From contig CP136066.1 in assembly GCA_032622095.1 (NCBI GenBank), positions 230,398,961 through 230,462,960 on the forward strand: a stretch of 64,000 nucleotides of DNA. The letters run 5' to 3'. Source of the stretch: Siphonodentalium dalli (Eukaryota; Mollusca; Scaphopoda; Gadilida; Siphonodentaliidae). This document shows, piece by piece, positions 1 through 11,365 of the stretch. Numbering within the stretch: position 1 is the first letter of the stretch; every line of letters starts with the position of its first letter. Below the pieces are notes generated by a model, which did not search any database, was not told the DNA's origin, and saw only the letters and a list, made by a program, of their open reading frames with translations. A program made the position numbers and the translations under genes.

Positions 1-435
1 TTTCAATCAGACGACCACGGATAACACAGCGTTTCACGCAGACGACCCCGGGTAACACAGCGATTCATGCAGACGAACCGGGTAACACAGCGTTTCACGC
101 AGACGACCCCGGGTAACACAGCGTTTCATGCAGACGATCCCGGCTATATATAACACACCGTTTCATCCAGACGACCCCGGGTAACACAGAGTTTCTTGTG
201 GACGACCCGGACAACACAGCGTTTCTTACAGACGACCCCGGGTAACACATCGTTTCTTGCAGACGACCCCGGTTAACACAGCGTTTCTTGTGGACGACCC
301 CGGGTAACACAGCGTTTCACGCAGACGACTCTGGGTAACACAGCGTTTCATGCAGACGACCCCGGCTAACACATCGTTTCTTGCAGGCGACCCCGGGTAA
401 CACATCGTTCTTGCGTTTCTTCCCATTTCAAGCAA
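1..435. repeat. 31-bp GC-rich minisatellite
   Basis: About 14 imperfect copies of a 31-bp unit with the core GCAGACGACCCCGGGTAACA. The array runs off the left edge of the window. Copies vary in length by one or two bases and some carry an insertion, for example near 146-155. Because 31 is not a multiple of 3, the minus strand shows short open frames that cycle through the same peptide in different phases. They are by-products of the repeat, not genes. Confidence 0.93.
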
Positions 436-1041
436 ACGCCAGGTTTCTTATTTCTCGACACTGGACAGTTTTAAAAATCGCGGCCTCCTTTCACATCACG
501 CTAGTTTGTTATGAATTCTGCCCCGATGTCAGTTATGCATACATTGATGTGTAATAAAATGTGTTAACCCCACTGTGGCCCTACTAAAAGCCGACCGCAC
601 CTCCCACATGGGTCCGAGCGGGATGCAGAATGGACCTGTATTTTGGGTACCTGACGGAACCGGCCGCAAGTTATTGGTTAACAGTGCCGTTTCCGCTCGA
701 GCAATCGACTTGGGGATTGGAATTTTGGTATATTCTGCGTGATAGTCCATGCCCTATCTCACCCAAACCCCTCGGTGTGGGCTAATTGTTTAAGATTCAC
801 TGCAATGAGATAGCATTATGTATTTATGACATGCATATGGTCAATAGATATATTTATTATATGTAAATAACCGACTGAACAGTATATTCGAAAGATGTGT
901 TAATCTTGAAATTTTCGATAATAGATTCAATGGCACCATTGTCGAAGATCAGAATGTGATGAGGTACTCAGTGTGCCGCTTTAGTTTTATTAGAAATTGG
1001 GGATATCTAATTATTCATCATTTCTTTCTTTGTCAATATGT
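436..1041. other. Spacer without a recognisable gene
   Basis: Mixed-composition spacer. A short minus-strand open frame at 529-750 has no recognisable domain, and I see no splice or promoter structure that would support a gene. Confidence 0.5.
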
Positions 1042-1134
1042 GGTCCGCGTGACGATGCAACGCGCTATCCAATATGGGTGTTGTTGTTGTTCTTGGGAAT
1101 ATTCGGGATGAAGGATGCAACGCGTTCTAGGGGA
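1042..1134 (+). repeat. Dispersed direct repeat, copy 1
   Basis: A segment of about 92 bp beginning GGTCCGCGTGACGATGCAAC and ending ACGCGTTCTAGGGGA. It recurs in the same orientation at 2811-2900 with a three-base length difference in a GTT run and a few substitutions. It is probably a fragment of an interspersed element; no terminal repeats or coding content are visible. Confidence 0.85.
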
Positions 1135-2569
1135 AACATTCTTTACATCGTTTGACCGGAGGGAATTAGAGTTAAAGTACTTTCCCCTAGCGGTGAAAGA
1201 CGAATTGCCGAATGCGGCGCTTCTCGTTGGCGAGGGGTTTATGGTCATCTGCGTTGATTCCGTCTTCGGGTGTGGACCGCCTAAATTAAAGGTCTACGAG
1301 GCATTAATACGTATATATACACGTGTATATATCCGCATTGCAATGAATCTGATAGTTCTTTCGTGAATCAAATCGATACATGTCTTTGTTAGGGACATGT
1401 TGAAACACATGTCATGTATTAGCTTAATTGCTGAAACCGATTTAGAGAAAATGTAGGGAGTGGTTGGTGTGCATGAACTAATGTTGCCAGTGATAAGCCG
1501 ACACTGAGGTACGGTACCGATCGACAGATCTGGTAGAGATCGGGCGGTATAAGTTGATACTTGGCATTGGTTCGGCGTCACAGGTTTCCATAGGTGTTTT
1601 ATCCTACGGGTTTTTATCTATGGTTTTTCCTGGCCGGCCACGTACCGTAGTAACATTATGGTTCATGTTGTCGTTTAAGGTGAACTCCATGATGATTGTA
1701 TAATATGATTGTATATATATATATATTGGATATATTATGTTACATAAATCAGTATTACATGTAGAGTAATATATTGTAGTGTGTTAAGACTCGAATGGTC
1801 TTTCTAATGTAGATCCGACTAACCGTATACAACATATATTATCATATAGCATCGGTTGTATGTTGAAGTGCAGAGTATTAACTGCATCTACAGTGTATCT
1901 CGTTATCTGCATGGTGTGTAATTGAAATACGAATTACCATTGGATTGAATTGTGGATGTATGGAAATGTGAGATTCGTGATTTTTCCAGATGAAAACGGA
2001 GTAAACGTGGTTTTCACAATGGTGTAAACGGGCCTATCTTATTATGCTCACTGCCAGTACAGTATCGTGTTAGAACACTCGCAGTTTGCAGGCAGATTGG
2101 CTATTGGTATATTCTAGGGTTGTATGGATGCTTATTGATACATATTGGCGATATATATATATTGGCTATATACATGTATTATATTTGTTTTAATGGCGAA
2201 TTTATATGCATATTACCTGCAATTCAAATATAATTATAAGTAATGCAGACTGATACGATACTGCTCATGTAGTGTTCGCTTGTCCAAGCGTTCAGCGGCG
2301 TTCTGGAGTTTGCGCCGATGAAACTGATGTTTTGGCTCCATAATTAGATGGTCATATCTCAATGCTTAATATATGGCAAATTGTTCTATTGTATGTAATT
2401 CTAGTGGACTGACATGTGGAATATTTGGATATTTGAGAATTGTGAATGATTAAAAGTTCAGAACCGATGAAACGCAGTGTTTGGTGGACTGTTTGTGGAA
2501 TACTACACTAAAGTGGAATTTATGCAATATATCTCCGTACATATTTCCGATGGAAATTACAATGCGCGG
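1135..2569. other. AT-rich spacer, nothing recognised
   Basis: AT-rich sequence with short TA runs (near 1713 and 2150). The short open frames over 1115-1581 on both strands resemble no family I know, and no other structure stands out. Confidence 0.5.
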
Positions 2570-2706
2570 TTTAAAACACTCAGTGATGTTCTTTCATCTG
2601 CGCAGATGCAGATGGGTGTGTGCACAACGATGCAATTTCCTATATCGGGCCCGATTTAGAACATTCAGTAATGTTGTGTTGGGCCATCTGCGCAGATGCA
2701 AATGGG
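2570..2706 (+). repeat. Imperfect tandem duplication
   Basis: Two related segments, 2570-2616 and 2654-2706, share a degenerate TTTAAAACACTCAGTGATGT start and the motif CATCTGCGCAGATGCA, which contains the 10-bp palindrome TCTGCGCAGA. The two short overlapping plus-strand open frames here follow the duplication and look non-coding. Confidence 0.65.
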
Positions 2707-2810
2707 CGATGTAATTGTGATGGAATGTCCTGTTTGTTTATATGGTTGTGATGGAATGTTTTTGTGCATGTGTGTTGGAATGATTATGTGTAGATGGTGT
2801 GAATAAATGC

Positions 2811-2900
2811 GGTCCGCGTGACGATGCAACGCGCTATCAAATATGGGTGTTGTTGTTCTTGGGAATATTCGGGATGAAGGATGGAACGCGTTCTAGGGGA
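2811..2900 (+). repeat. Dispersed direct repeat, copy 2
   Basis: Second copy of the segment at 1042-1134, in the same orientation and about 1.77 kb away. Both flanks differ from those of copy 1, so the shared block is bounded and is not part of a longer duplication. Confidence 0.85.
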
Positions 2901-4109
2901 ATTGATATGTTCCCACCGTGAACACACTTGATTTAAACAATATGTATTAGCCCCAATATTACATTTATGATGAACAACATTTAGATGATGGAAACACGAG
3001 TAGAATAGAAAAGGGGAAGGGGATTTAGCAGCAAGCAGATATGTGCTTTTGTTGAGCTATCTCCTCAGTGAACACACTTCTATTAAACCCTGCACTATTA
3101 TTTTTTTCAGAATTTTTCACCCTGCACCCTGCTGTTCTATTTGGCACACAATATTATACCGGTAGCTGTAAACAGTAGAGTCTGAACAGTAGAGTCTAAA
3201 GGTTTTATACCGAATCACAAACAGTGATTTTAATATCAGTTTGTGATCAGCATTTGACGATGGATTTATATCTAGAACTTCCTGAATATGTGTTCTATAA
3301 TTCCCAGCGTATAAAATAATAAAATCGAGTCGAAGGCACATGTCAGGAAATGCTTATATCAATTATCGATATTCATACCCCCTTTAAAAAAGGTGGTATA
3401 CTGTTTTGCACCCGACTGTCCATCCGTCCGATGTCTGTACAGGGCATAATTTGAACAGTAGTGCTAAGAACTGCTTGGATCTCAATGAAATTTGGTATAC
3501 ATGTACCTGTAGATGTTCACCTCTATGATGACATTCAATTTCTTATACAATGTGATTATCAATTGGGACATATTTTTCGTTACTATTATTACAACAAACC
3601 GTCATGTCATAAAACATTCAGGCGATCTCAGATATAGTTCTCCCACTTGCTACACTCCAAACATTTTTGCGAGCTGTAAAATGTCCCAAATTAGTTGTAC
3701 ATGTGTATGTATCTAATATACCAGAAAATATAAAATAAAATAAATATTGTCAGATAGAAGCATTTCCGGACAGGGGTATTCAATTCATATTTATTATTTT
3801 TAATATTTCATGCATATTTCAGGAAATTGCTGTATATAAAACTTGGTCTAGGGAGAAATATACCATCTTTAGACTGCAATTACATTCAAAACCAAGATTA
3901 TTCCTTAAATGATAATTTTGAGAGGGGCACTGATTTTCTAATCTTTCAACCCAAATCAAATCAACGCATGGCCATCAACTTATCAAGCAATAATACCGTT
4001 AGTATACCGGTACATGTAAATTAGAAGGTGGCCCAAGTTTGAAGTCAGAATATCTGAGTGCATTCTATTTACAACCACAGGGGTCCTGGAATTTAAAAAA
4101 AAATCTTTA
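2901..4109. other. Spacer without a recognisable gene
   Basis: AT-rich spacer. The stretch around 3380-3510, with its run of TCCATCCGTCCG and the phrase TTTGGTATACATGTA, has the look of a decayed interspersed repeat, but I find no second copy in the window. Confidence 0.45.
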
Positions 4110-4344
4110 TCTATACCTATATTTGTGAATGTCTGTTTTACATAAATTAACGAGGGACCTTCTAGATGGCGCCAAAGGGGTCTAACAGGGTAATGTCTTA
4201 CGAGGAAGATAATCATCATAATGATGCAGATTAGAAATGTATACAGCACTTGACGGTATTTGGGGTAATGGATAAGTGGAAGGGGCAACACAATCCCACG
4301 CTGCTTAACCTGGGTAACGACGGGTCACCCTGCTAGGCTGCTAG
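4110..4344 (+). mobile_element. Short Helitron-like non-autonomous element
   Basis: Begins TCTATACCTATATTTG after an A and ends CTGCTAGGCTGCTAG before a T. Just inside the end is a small hairpin, GGGTCACCC. A 5' TC, a 3' CTAG preceded by a hairpin, and insertion between A and T are the classical non-autonomous Helitron signature. The same left end recurs at 45541 and similar right ends at 7150-7189 and 48370-48404. It encodes nothing. The exact right boundary is uncertain because CTAG occurs twice, at 4333-4336 and 4341-4344. Confidence 0.6.
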
Positions 4345-5046
4345 TTACATGATATTTGGATGCGGACACACGTATCACAGTAGCGATGGCATATTAGGTG
4401 TGACGATTTATTATGGTGGAATTTGGTGACAAGTGGTTGTCATAATTAATATGCCATAGGTAGCAATGTCGCCCGCTGCATATTCGCACAATGTATCTTC
4501 CAAAGTTCGTTTGATTATGTCTTGTTTGGTCCTTGTGCATTTCGCTTTGTTTATTCCAGATACTTTCTCGCAGCTGCATTTCCTCCCAACAGTTTCGAAA
4601 CGGCTTCATTGGCCCACTCGATAACGTTAGAGGAACTATGCCGAGAACTAAACGTCCAAAATAAAATAAACCCAATTAGGGAACCGTCTTAATACGCATC
4701 AAATTAATATAAGTGGATAAACATGAATTGAGATCATATCAACAAAGCGTACTACATGCATTATATGTGAGTGAATGAGGGATTGCCACGGTCAAACACA
4801 ATTCTGGACGATCGATCGTGCAATTATATATATCGTACGTGAATACAATCTAGCAACATGTAATGAGTAGAGATCAGCCTTGGTGAAACGCCATGGGTTA
4901 ATTGGTCAGGTCGACTCATTGTGCGGAAACTCAGCTGGCGACATGGTTAGCTATGGCACAGTAATATGACGACCAATCGTCACCAAATTGCAACATAATA
5001 AATTGTCACACCTACTATTCCATCGCAACTGTTGTACGTGGATACT
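4345..5046. other. Spacer without a recognisable gene
   Basis: The minus-strand open frame at 4394-4675 contains no recognisable domain. I see nothing else of note. Confidence 0.45.
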
Positions 5047-5184
5047 ACTTGGTTGGATGGATATTAGACCCAATATCGGCCTGATGTATCCCCATGTCTC
5101 TATCAGCCTGACGTCGAAGATCGAAGGCCGATATGAGGTTACCGAGGGGCTGAAATCAGGCCTATATATTCAAACCAACCAAGT
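5047..5184. mobile_element. Short terminal-inverted-repeat element, copy 1
   Basis: A 138-bp element bounded by ACTTGGTTGG and CCAACCAAGT. Its interior is largely self-complementary (TCGGCCTGAT near the left, ATCAGGCCTA near the right). A second copy lies at 7214-7348. No convincing target duplication is visible at either copy, so the superfamily is unassigned. Confidence 0.65.
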
Positions 5185-5268
5185 GCATGTAATACCCTAC
5201 ACGTATCTATTAATTTGTTATTTCTTACGAGAAATATAATCATCATAATGGTGCAAATTATAAGACCC

Positions 5269-5706
5269 GATTCGTCATCTCAGGTTTAAACCTGGTCTAC
5301 GTAAACCTCTAGGTTTAAACCGCCGTGAGTCAGCAAAATCCGTGGTTTAAACCCGCGACCGCATGTCTAAGTGACGCATTCGTCATCTCTGGTTTAAACC
5401 TGGTCCAGCCAGACCAGTGGTTTAGCAGTAGTGTCTCTGTATCGTCGAGAAAAATAATCGTACTTTCCTAATGCGGACCGCCTCGTTTTTTTTTTATTGC
5501 AAAAATCTCAAATTACGACAGCGACCATATTTTGATTGGAAATTTATAAGCGATAAGCACTCACTCCTATAAAGCGTGTGGGGATAAGTTTTTGTCAATT
5601 TCGATGTTTTATTTGCGTTTTATAAGCTTAAACCGGCAACTAAACCATCTAATTCGGTGGTCCAGCTAAACCAGCTTTCTCGATGCTAAACTTGAGATGA
5701 CGAATC
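5269..5706. mobile_element. MITE-like element with 14-bp terminal inverted repeats
   Basis: Perfect 14-bp terminal inverted repeats, GATTCGTCATCTCA at 5269-5282 and its reverse complement at 5693-5706. The subterminal regions are rich in GGTTTAAACC palindromes. A further inward-facing copy of the terminus starts at 5387, which suggests nesting or internal duplication. There is no transposase open frame. Confidence 0.65.
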
Positions 5707-6999
5707 CGTCTTTTCTTCATCGCGGTTTAGAATTGTCAGACAATCAATCAAAGGGTGGAGCTGTAAATTATCTCGAGTGAGGGCGTGTCCAAGTGGCGGT
5801 TGCCGACTGGTGTTATCATGTCACAGTTGATTCATTCGCATGCGAGCTTTGCTCAGATATTGACACGTTCCTTCAGTATGATTTTACAACTATCTTGTGT
5901 GTTTGTTTTTTTTGGCTTGTGGCAATCACAAATACTGGTGTTTTCTACGAATTCATTTGAAGGGTTCAACGTTTTAATTTTGAAACCAAAACGATGCTAC
6001 TGCATGATCAGATATGCTATACACATAGTTTGCAATCCTAAACTTATGAGTCAAATTTGATAACTTATTTTTATGTAGATCATGCCAGGAAGCTCTACTC
6101 TGGCTCCGCTCATAATTTTCCATAATATTCCACCAGTTCAAAACCTGGGAACTTTTGGATTTTCTGCATGATGGAAAAAATTTTACATTGACAAAAAGCA
6201 GCGCATGTAATATATTTCTTTATTAAATGCTGTGCCTCTATATAGTTGCCCACTTTAAACAGTTCAGATGCCGCTTCTGGTGTGTACTCATAAGCAAATT
6301 GCTTTTACTTGACTGACCTCTTGGTCCAGGATTGACACGATTATGGAGCCTTTATTCATGCAGCGTCAGAGGGTCCTGCGGCCCCTTCGTGCGACAGGAG
6401 CCTGCGTCACATTTTCGCACATTTTGATCATTTGAACATTTTAATTAAATTTTTTTTTAAATTATATTGAAAACAAACAAATATTAATATAAATTTAAAT
6501 ATTGTTTCTCGTTAGATACATCTCCTTGCTCAATTTAACAACACAATTTTTTCATTTTATTTCAAGTTAAATTATTCTTATTTTTAAATCATTTTTAGAA
6601 CAGTTGCAAACAGACTAACGGACAAACATATATACAGCTCCTATATCCTTTAATATATACAGATATACATGTAGATACACCATATTTTGTCTTTGCGAGT
6701 AAAGCATCTTGTAGAAAATCAATCACAAACAAGGTGATAAACAGCGCGTGAAGCTCGTGTTGAGAAACATGCCCTTTGTCAAATTGATTTAAACCCACAA
6801 AGAGATCGGATTAATGGTACATGAGCGATACTCATTTCTCAATGAATAAATCGTGCACACGTTCGCGATGATTTATGACATGTCAATGACCATTACATCG
6901 GCTTGTCTTTTGGTCCGATAGGTAAGAGAGTAGTTTGACTGTATGCTCATATCACCAAATCGAGTTGTCAATTAGTTGGTAACTGAATGACAAAAACGC
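5707..6999. other. AT-rich spacer, nothing recognised
   Basis: Includes an open frame at 5785-6060 with one hydrophobic stretch but no recognisable family, and long homopolymeric A/T runs near 6440-6600. I cannot support a gene here. Confidence 0.45.
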
Positions 7000-7087
7000 C
7001 CCCTTAGACCCGGTTTGGCTGGACCGCCAATGTAGGTTTAAACCAGGTTTAAACTCGGAGGTTTAAACCGGAGATGACGAATCCGGC
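7000..7087 (-). repeat. Terminal fragment of the GTTTAAAC MITE family
   Basis: Contains three GTTTAAAC words and ends GGAGATGACGAATCC, matching the right terminus of the element at 5269-5706. It may pair with the orphan left terminus at 5387 as a longer composite element, or be an independent truncated copy. Confidence 0.55.
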
Positions 7088-7117
7088 CCTAAATGTCTAC
7101 AGTGATGGTATTGAGGT

Positions 7118-7189
7118 CAGGGGAAAAAGTGGGAGGGGCAAACAATTCCACACCGCATTAACCTGGGCAACAACTGGTCACCCTGCTAG
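7118..7189 (+). mobile_element. Helitron-like 3' end fragment
   Basis: AACCTGGGCAACAACTGGTC followed by ACCCTGCTAG and a T, the same right-end pattern as in the element at 4110-4344. No matching left end is visible upstream, so this is probably a truncated copy. Confidence 0.5.
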
Positions 7190-7213
7190 TTATATATTAT
7201 TTAGAGGACATTT

Positions 7214-7348
7214 CTTGGTTGGTTTGATATCAGGCCTGATATCAGCCTAAGTTAACCTCATATCACCATCAGCCTGACATCGACGGTTGAAGTCTGAAAT
7301 GAGGTTACCGAGGGCTCAAATCAGGCCTATAATATAAAACCAACCAAG
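7214..7348. mobile_element. Short terminal-inverted-repeat element, copy 2
   Basis: Bounded by CTTGGTTGGTTTGATATCAG and its inverted counterpart ending AAAACCAACCAAG. It shares the GAGGTTACCGAGGG-type interior with copy 1 at 5047-5184. It sits immediately after the Helitron-like end at 7189. Confidence 0.65.
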
Positions 7349-7698
7349 TATTACCCTATATATTAATTAGTTTACCTCTTAAAAACAGTGTAATATTGAC
7401 AACTCTTTCAAATGAGTGACATCACAAAAAAAGTCATTCTCTCTGAATGTACATCCATAATTAATTTGCACAAAGTGTAAATGGCCGGGGCCACATTTCA
7501 CCATAGCACAAGTCGCATGCACTACACATGATTGTTAACATACGTGTACTCTTAACGTTTAATTTAGTTAGTGTTCATATTATATTAAATTAAAATGTTC
7601 TTGGAAATATACCTCTCTCTTGATCTACCTCATTATTCCACTGGCATTGGATCAATTGTCCACATCTGTGGTAATAGTAATAACATGATCATATCGGG
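7349..7698. other. Spacer, nothing recognised
   Basis: AT-rich sequence without open frames or repeats that I can place. Confidence 0.45.
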
Positions 7699-7832
7699 CA
7701 TTATGGTTTATTAGCGGTCACTGGAATTATTAACAGCCATCGGGCCTATTAGCGGCCCTCGACTTCGTCTCTGGCAGCTAATATGCCATTGTGCTGTTAA
7801 TCATTCCAGCCAGGCCGTTAATAAGCCATAAC
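7699..7832. repeat. Imperfect palindrome of about 134 bp
   Basis: The left arm (ATTATGGTTTATTAGCGG, GGAATTATTAACAGC) is mirrored by the right arm (GCTGTTAATCATTCC, GGCCGTTAATAAGCCATAAC). It is probably a small foldback element. Confidence 0.6.
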
Positions 7833-8039
7833 TCCCTAAAAAAATCATGATCATGTGTTATATAATAATCGACATATAACCATAATGAAATAATTTCCGA
7901 TTCAGAAGTAACAAACTGAGGAGACGACTTTAAAAAAGCACCTTGCTTTTTGTCAGATCCTCCATCTCACAATTGAAAAGCTCAGTCACACACACGCACA
8001 CAACGAAAATGTTATGTAATTATTATATATTCATGTATA

Positions 8040-8816
8040 CACACTAAATCTAGTTGGATAAGAAGTTATCGAACAGTCAATCAACCGTTGTATGCCCTCG
8101 GCACATATCTACGTTGCGTGAAAAGTGGCATGACAATTTTGTTGGATACAATTTCACACAACACCCAATGAACGTTAATTGCACGTTGGGTGTTGGGTAG
8201 AGTTGGGTAACATTTGTTGATTGGAAAGTTTACCCAACGTTGATTGGAAAGTAAAATGGGACAAGACGTCGTGGATAGCTTTGCCGGTATAGTATACCTT
8301 TGTTATAATTATCCTTTGTACGATACAATGATTATTGTAGACTTTATGTGTTGAGTGTATGGGTGTACTACTTTAGTCAAATTAGTGCCGTCAGCGGTTG
8401 TGTAAATTTGTAAACTTCAAATTTTGGCAAATATAAATATATACTCAATGCATAAAGCCTATATAATCAGTGTATCGTACAAAGAATAACTATAACAAAG
8501 GCATACTATACCGGCAAAGCAATCCACGACGTCTTGCCCCATTTTCCAGTCGCTCGGGAGTTTTTTCACGCATTCGTCCATCTTGTTTTGAAATATTTGG
8601 AGCCAAAAACTCACATGCTCGCCCGCACCGGAAACGCGCTGCTATTGGATGACCCGGTCACGTAGCGGTTTTATCCAACGTGGTATGAAAGTAATAACAC
8701 ATAAGACAGTTCACGAAATTATTTGGGTACATCGTACTAAACTGTTGGATAATAAGTACACAACAAATTTGCACCCAACGAGTTGTATACAACGTTCATC
8801 CAACTAGATTTAGTGT
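8040..8816. mobile_element. Foldback element with long inverted arms
   Basis: Ends in 20-bp inverted repeats CACACTAAATCTAGTTGGAT (8040-8059) and its complement (8797-8816). The arms continue inward with interruptions: GACGTCGTGGATAGCTTTGC near 8267 is mirrored by GCAAAGCAATCCACGACGTC near 8515, and CTTTGTACGATACA near 8315 is mirrored by TGTATCGTACAAAG near 8470. The short open frame at 8470-8652 lies in an arm and has no known domain. No target duplication is obvious. Confidence 0.75.
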
Positions 8817-9109
8817 GAACTAGAATACAATATTGTTTACACCAAACGCGTACAAACTTCGTTCATCCAAGGTGAAAAAGGATGTTGTCGTTTTTAATCC
8901 GATGACATACTTTATCTACATTTTCAGATTCTGCCCCCCCATGTTGGGTTTGTTGGGGTATTGAAATACAAGTATACACCATTTCACATGTTAATCTTCA
9001 TGGAATTTTAAAACAAAACAAACAAATTGTGTACGTCACAATATAACATAACATGCAGAAATAAAAAGATAACTGATATATTACCCAAAACGCTTCAATT
9101 GTAGAGTAA
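8817..9109. other. Spacer, nothing recognised
   Basis: No gene or repeat structure that I can support. Confidence 0.45.
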
Positions 9110-9499
9110 CCCTTTACCCAACAGAACGGCCCTGTGCCAATGCATTCTCTTATATATGCGAGTCGACCATAGGTCGCCTCGCATATATAAGAGAATGCAT
9201 TGGCTTAACACATTAAAAATTATAAAATTGTTAAAGAATGTAAGAAAAAATGGTAAAAAGTGTTAAAAAAAGTTTTTTTTTAGGCCAATGCATTCTCTTA
9301 TATATGCGAGGCGACCTATGGTCGCCTCGCATATATAAGAAAATGCATTGGCACAGGGCATAACTAACTATCACAATGTGGTCAAGGAGCCGGTTCCAAT
9401 GATATCCATATGTGTATGGTTCTGTTGAGACAGACCGAAGATATTTTAGGCTGTTGAAGCTTTATTTGGCCGGTTTTGGCCGGTTTGTTGGGTAAAGGG
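9110..9499 (-). mobile_element. piggyBac-type MITE with twin hairpins, copy A
   Basis: Starts CCCTTTACCCAACA and ends TGTTGGGTAAAGGG. The right flank is TTAA and the left flank is GTAA, probably a mutated TTAA. CCYT/ARGG ends in a TTAA target are the piggyBac hallmarks. Inside are two 67-nt hairpins, 9137-9203 and 9285-9351, separated by an A/T-rich spacer. Oriented by the side carrying the AATAAAGCTTCAACAGCC segment, this copy is inverted relative to copies B-E. It has no transposase, so it would depend on an autonomous relative. Confidence 0.88.
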
Positions 9500-9550
9500 T
9501 TAAACAAGAACGAATTATTTACATACGATTACAATCTGGACAATATACTG

Positions 9551-9695
9551 GACATGACAATCTGCGGGATGGGATATGGAATAGAACGACAATCTGCGGA
9601 ACAGAATTTAAAATTGTTTAGAACGGCCGATATCTGGAGGAATTCAGCACGTAGAGGGCTCCTTTTGTGGTGTAGCGAAAGGCGTATATTTGTAA
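9551..9695 (+). repeat. Inverted repeat pair, left copy
   Basis: A segment starting GACATGACAATCTGCGGGAT, mirrored with roughly 85 to 90 percent identity by eye at 10545-10695. In both copies the same reading (words such as ERQSAEQN and RRGL) stays open, so it may be a remnant of a coding element, but I do not recognise the family. Confidence 0.75.
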
Positions 9696-10544
9696 CAGAA
9701 TGATGTCTACCAAACTTAAATCCTCGATCATTCGATAAGAAAGCTGGTAGTTTGAAAAATAAGGTGAAATTTGGTTTGCATATTTCTAGGAATTATTTCC
9801 CAGCATAAAACGAGAGTACGACAGCACCAGCCAAGTACAGTGGAACCGTGGCGTCAGAATTCTGCTGAAGCCACATTCTCATGGCCAATAGTTAGAATTT
9901 TAATATATAGAGGTCATGGATTAATGTGAGAATGACAGGAACAACACCATCCACCTGGGTACATTATCTTATTACACGAAAAGTTGACATAAAGTACCTT
10001 GTTCGAACTATCCTGCCAAGATAGATGACTATTTTGACAGGTTTTGTGCCAACTCTGACACAGGATGATTGGAACTGGTATGTCTAAAATGTATTATAAT
10101 GAGGGGACTTATGATTGGTCAGTTAAGTCCCAACCCCTTTTTGTATATATGCTCGGTCGGGATTTTTAGCCAGGCAGTCCTGAAACTCCATTCTTATAGT
10201 CTGCTACTAAAGGTGCTGTTCCACTGGCTCAGTGTAATTCTGAAAGAAAGCTATTACTAAATATTTCTTGTGAGAATAAAAGATCAACTCAAACAACTCG
10301 ACTAATTTGTGAAAGACCACGGCCATCGTAACACACACAACGGGAAGAAGTCCTCCAGCTCTGTCACAATATTCGCCCTAGCCACACATATTAACCCCGC
10401 AACTGACCGGACACCAGAAGTCGCATTATTCGGTCGACAACTGACCTAACATAAAATTGTCGAAATCAAGGCCGTGGAACAGCGTGGAACAGCTGTAGAA
10501 ATGCATTTTTACCCGGTCAGTGGCGTTGTTAATATGTGTGGCTA
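9696..10544. other. Spacer between the inverted pair
   Basis: No supported gene. The open frame at 10069-10260 has no recognisable domain. Confidence 0.45.
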
Positions 10545-10695
10545 GCGCGAATATCGGCCTTTCGGTAGACACAAAAGGGAGCCCTCTACGTGCTGTATTC
10601 CTCGCGATATCGGCTGTTCCACCCAATTTGAAATTCTGTTCCGCAGACTGCCGTTCTATTCCATATTCCATCCCATCCCGCAGACTGTCATGTCC
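10545..10695 (-). repeat. Inverted repeat pair, right copy
   Basis: Reverse-complement partner of 9551-9695. With the roughly 850-bp spacer the pair could form a long hairpin. The pair lies just downstream of piggyBac-type copy A. Confidence 0.75.
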
Positions 10696-11365
10696 CCGAT
10701 ATACGTCACCAAGGCATGCGCACATTACTACGTCACCAAGGCATGCGCACATTCTAAATAACCGTGAAAACTAACCACAATGACGGAGAGGTTTCAATTT
10801 CTTCGGTCGAGCTGTTTCGCAAACTAACGGTTAGCAGACACTCATGATTACCATCAGGATATTACGTCACCAAGATGTGTGCACATTATAACAAACCGTG
10901 AAGCCCAAAATATTGTCAGAATACTACGTCACCAAGGTATGTGCACATTGTAACAAACCGTGAAATCCAAAACACAATGACGGACAGGGTGTCAATTTCT
11001 TCGGTCGAGCTGTTTCGCAAACTAACGGTTAGCAGACACTCATGATTACCATCAGAATACTACGTCACCAAGTTGTGTGTACATTCTAACAAACAGTGAA
11101 GCCCAAAACACAATGACGGACAGGGTTTCAATTTCTTCGGTCGAGCCGTTTCGCAAACTAACGGTTAGCGGACACTCATCGGATTACATGTACAATAAGT
11201 ATACTACGTCACCAAGGTATGTGCACATTATAACAAACCGTGGAGCCCAAAACACAATGACAGACAGTATTTCAATTTCTTCGGTCGAGCTGTTTCGCAA
11301 ACCAACACTCATACGATTACCATCAGGATACTACGTCACCAAGTTGTGTGCACATTCTAACAAAC
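10696..11365 (+). repeat. Satellite with recurrent TACGTCACCAAG boxes
   Basis: Imperfect tandem array whose units carry TACGTCACCAAG followed by a GTGCACATT-like word; the boxes start at 10702, 10729, 10863, 10925, 11061, 11205 and 11332. The commonest spacing is 127 to 144 bp, with two short intervals of 27 and 62 bp. The units also share TTTCAATTTCTTCGGTCGAG and GTTTCGCAAACTAACGGTTA. The open frame at 11077-11418 is a read-through of the repeat. Confidence 0.85.
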
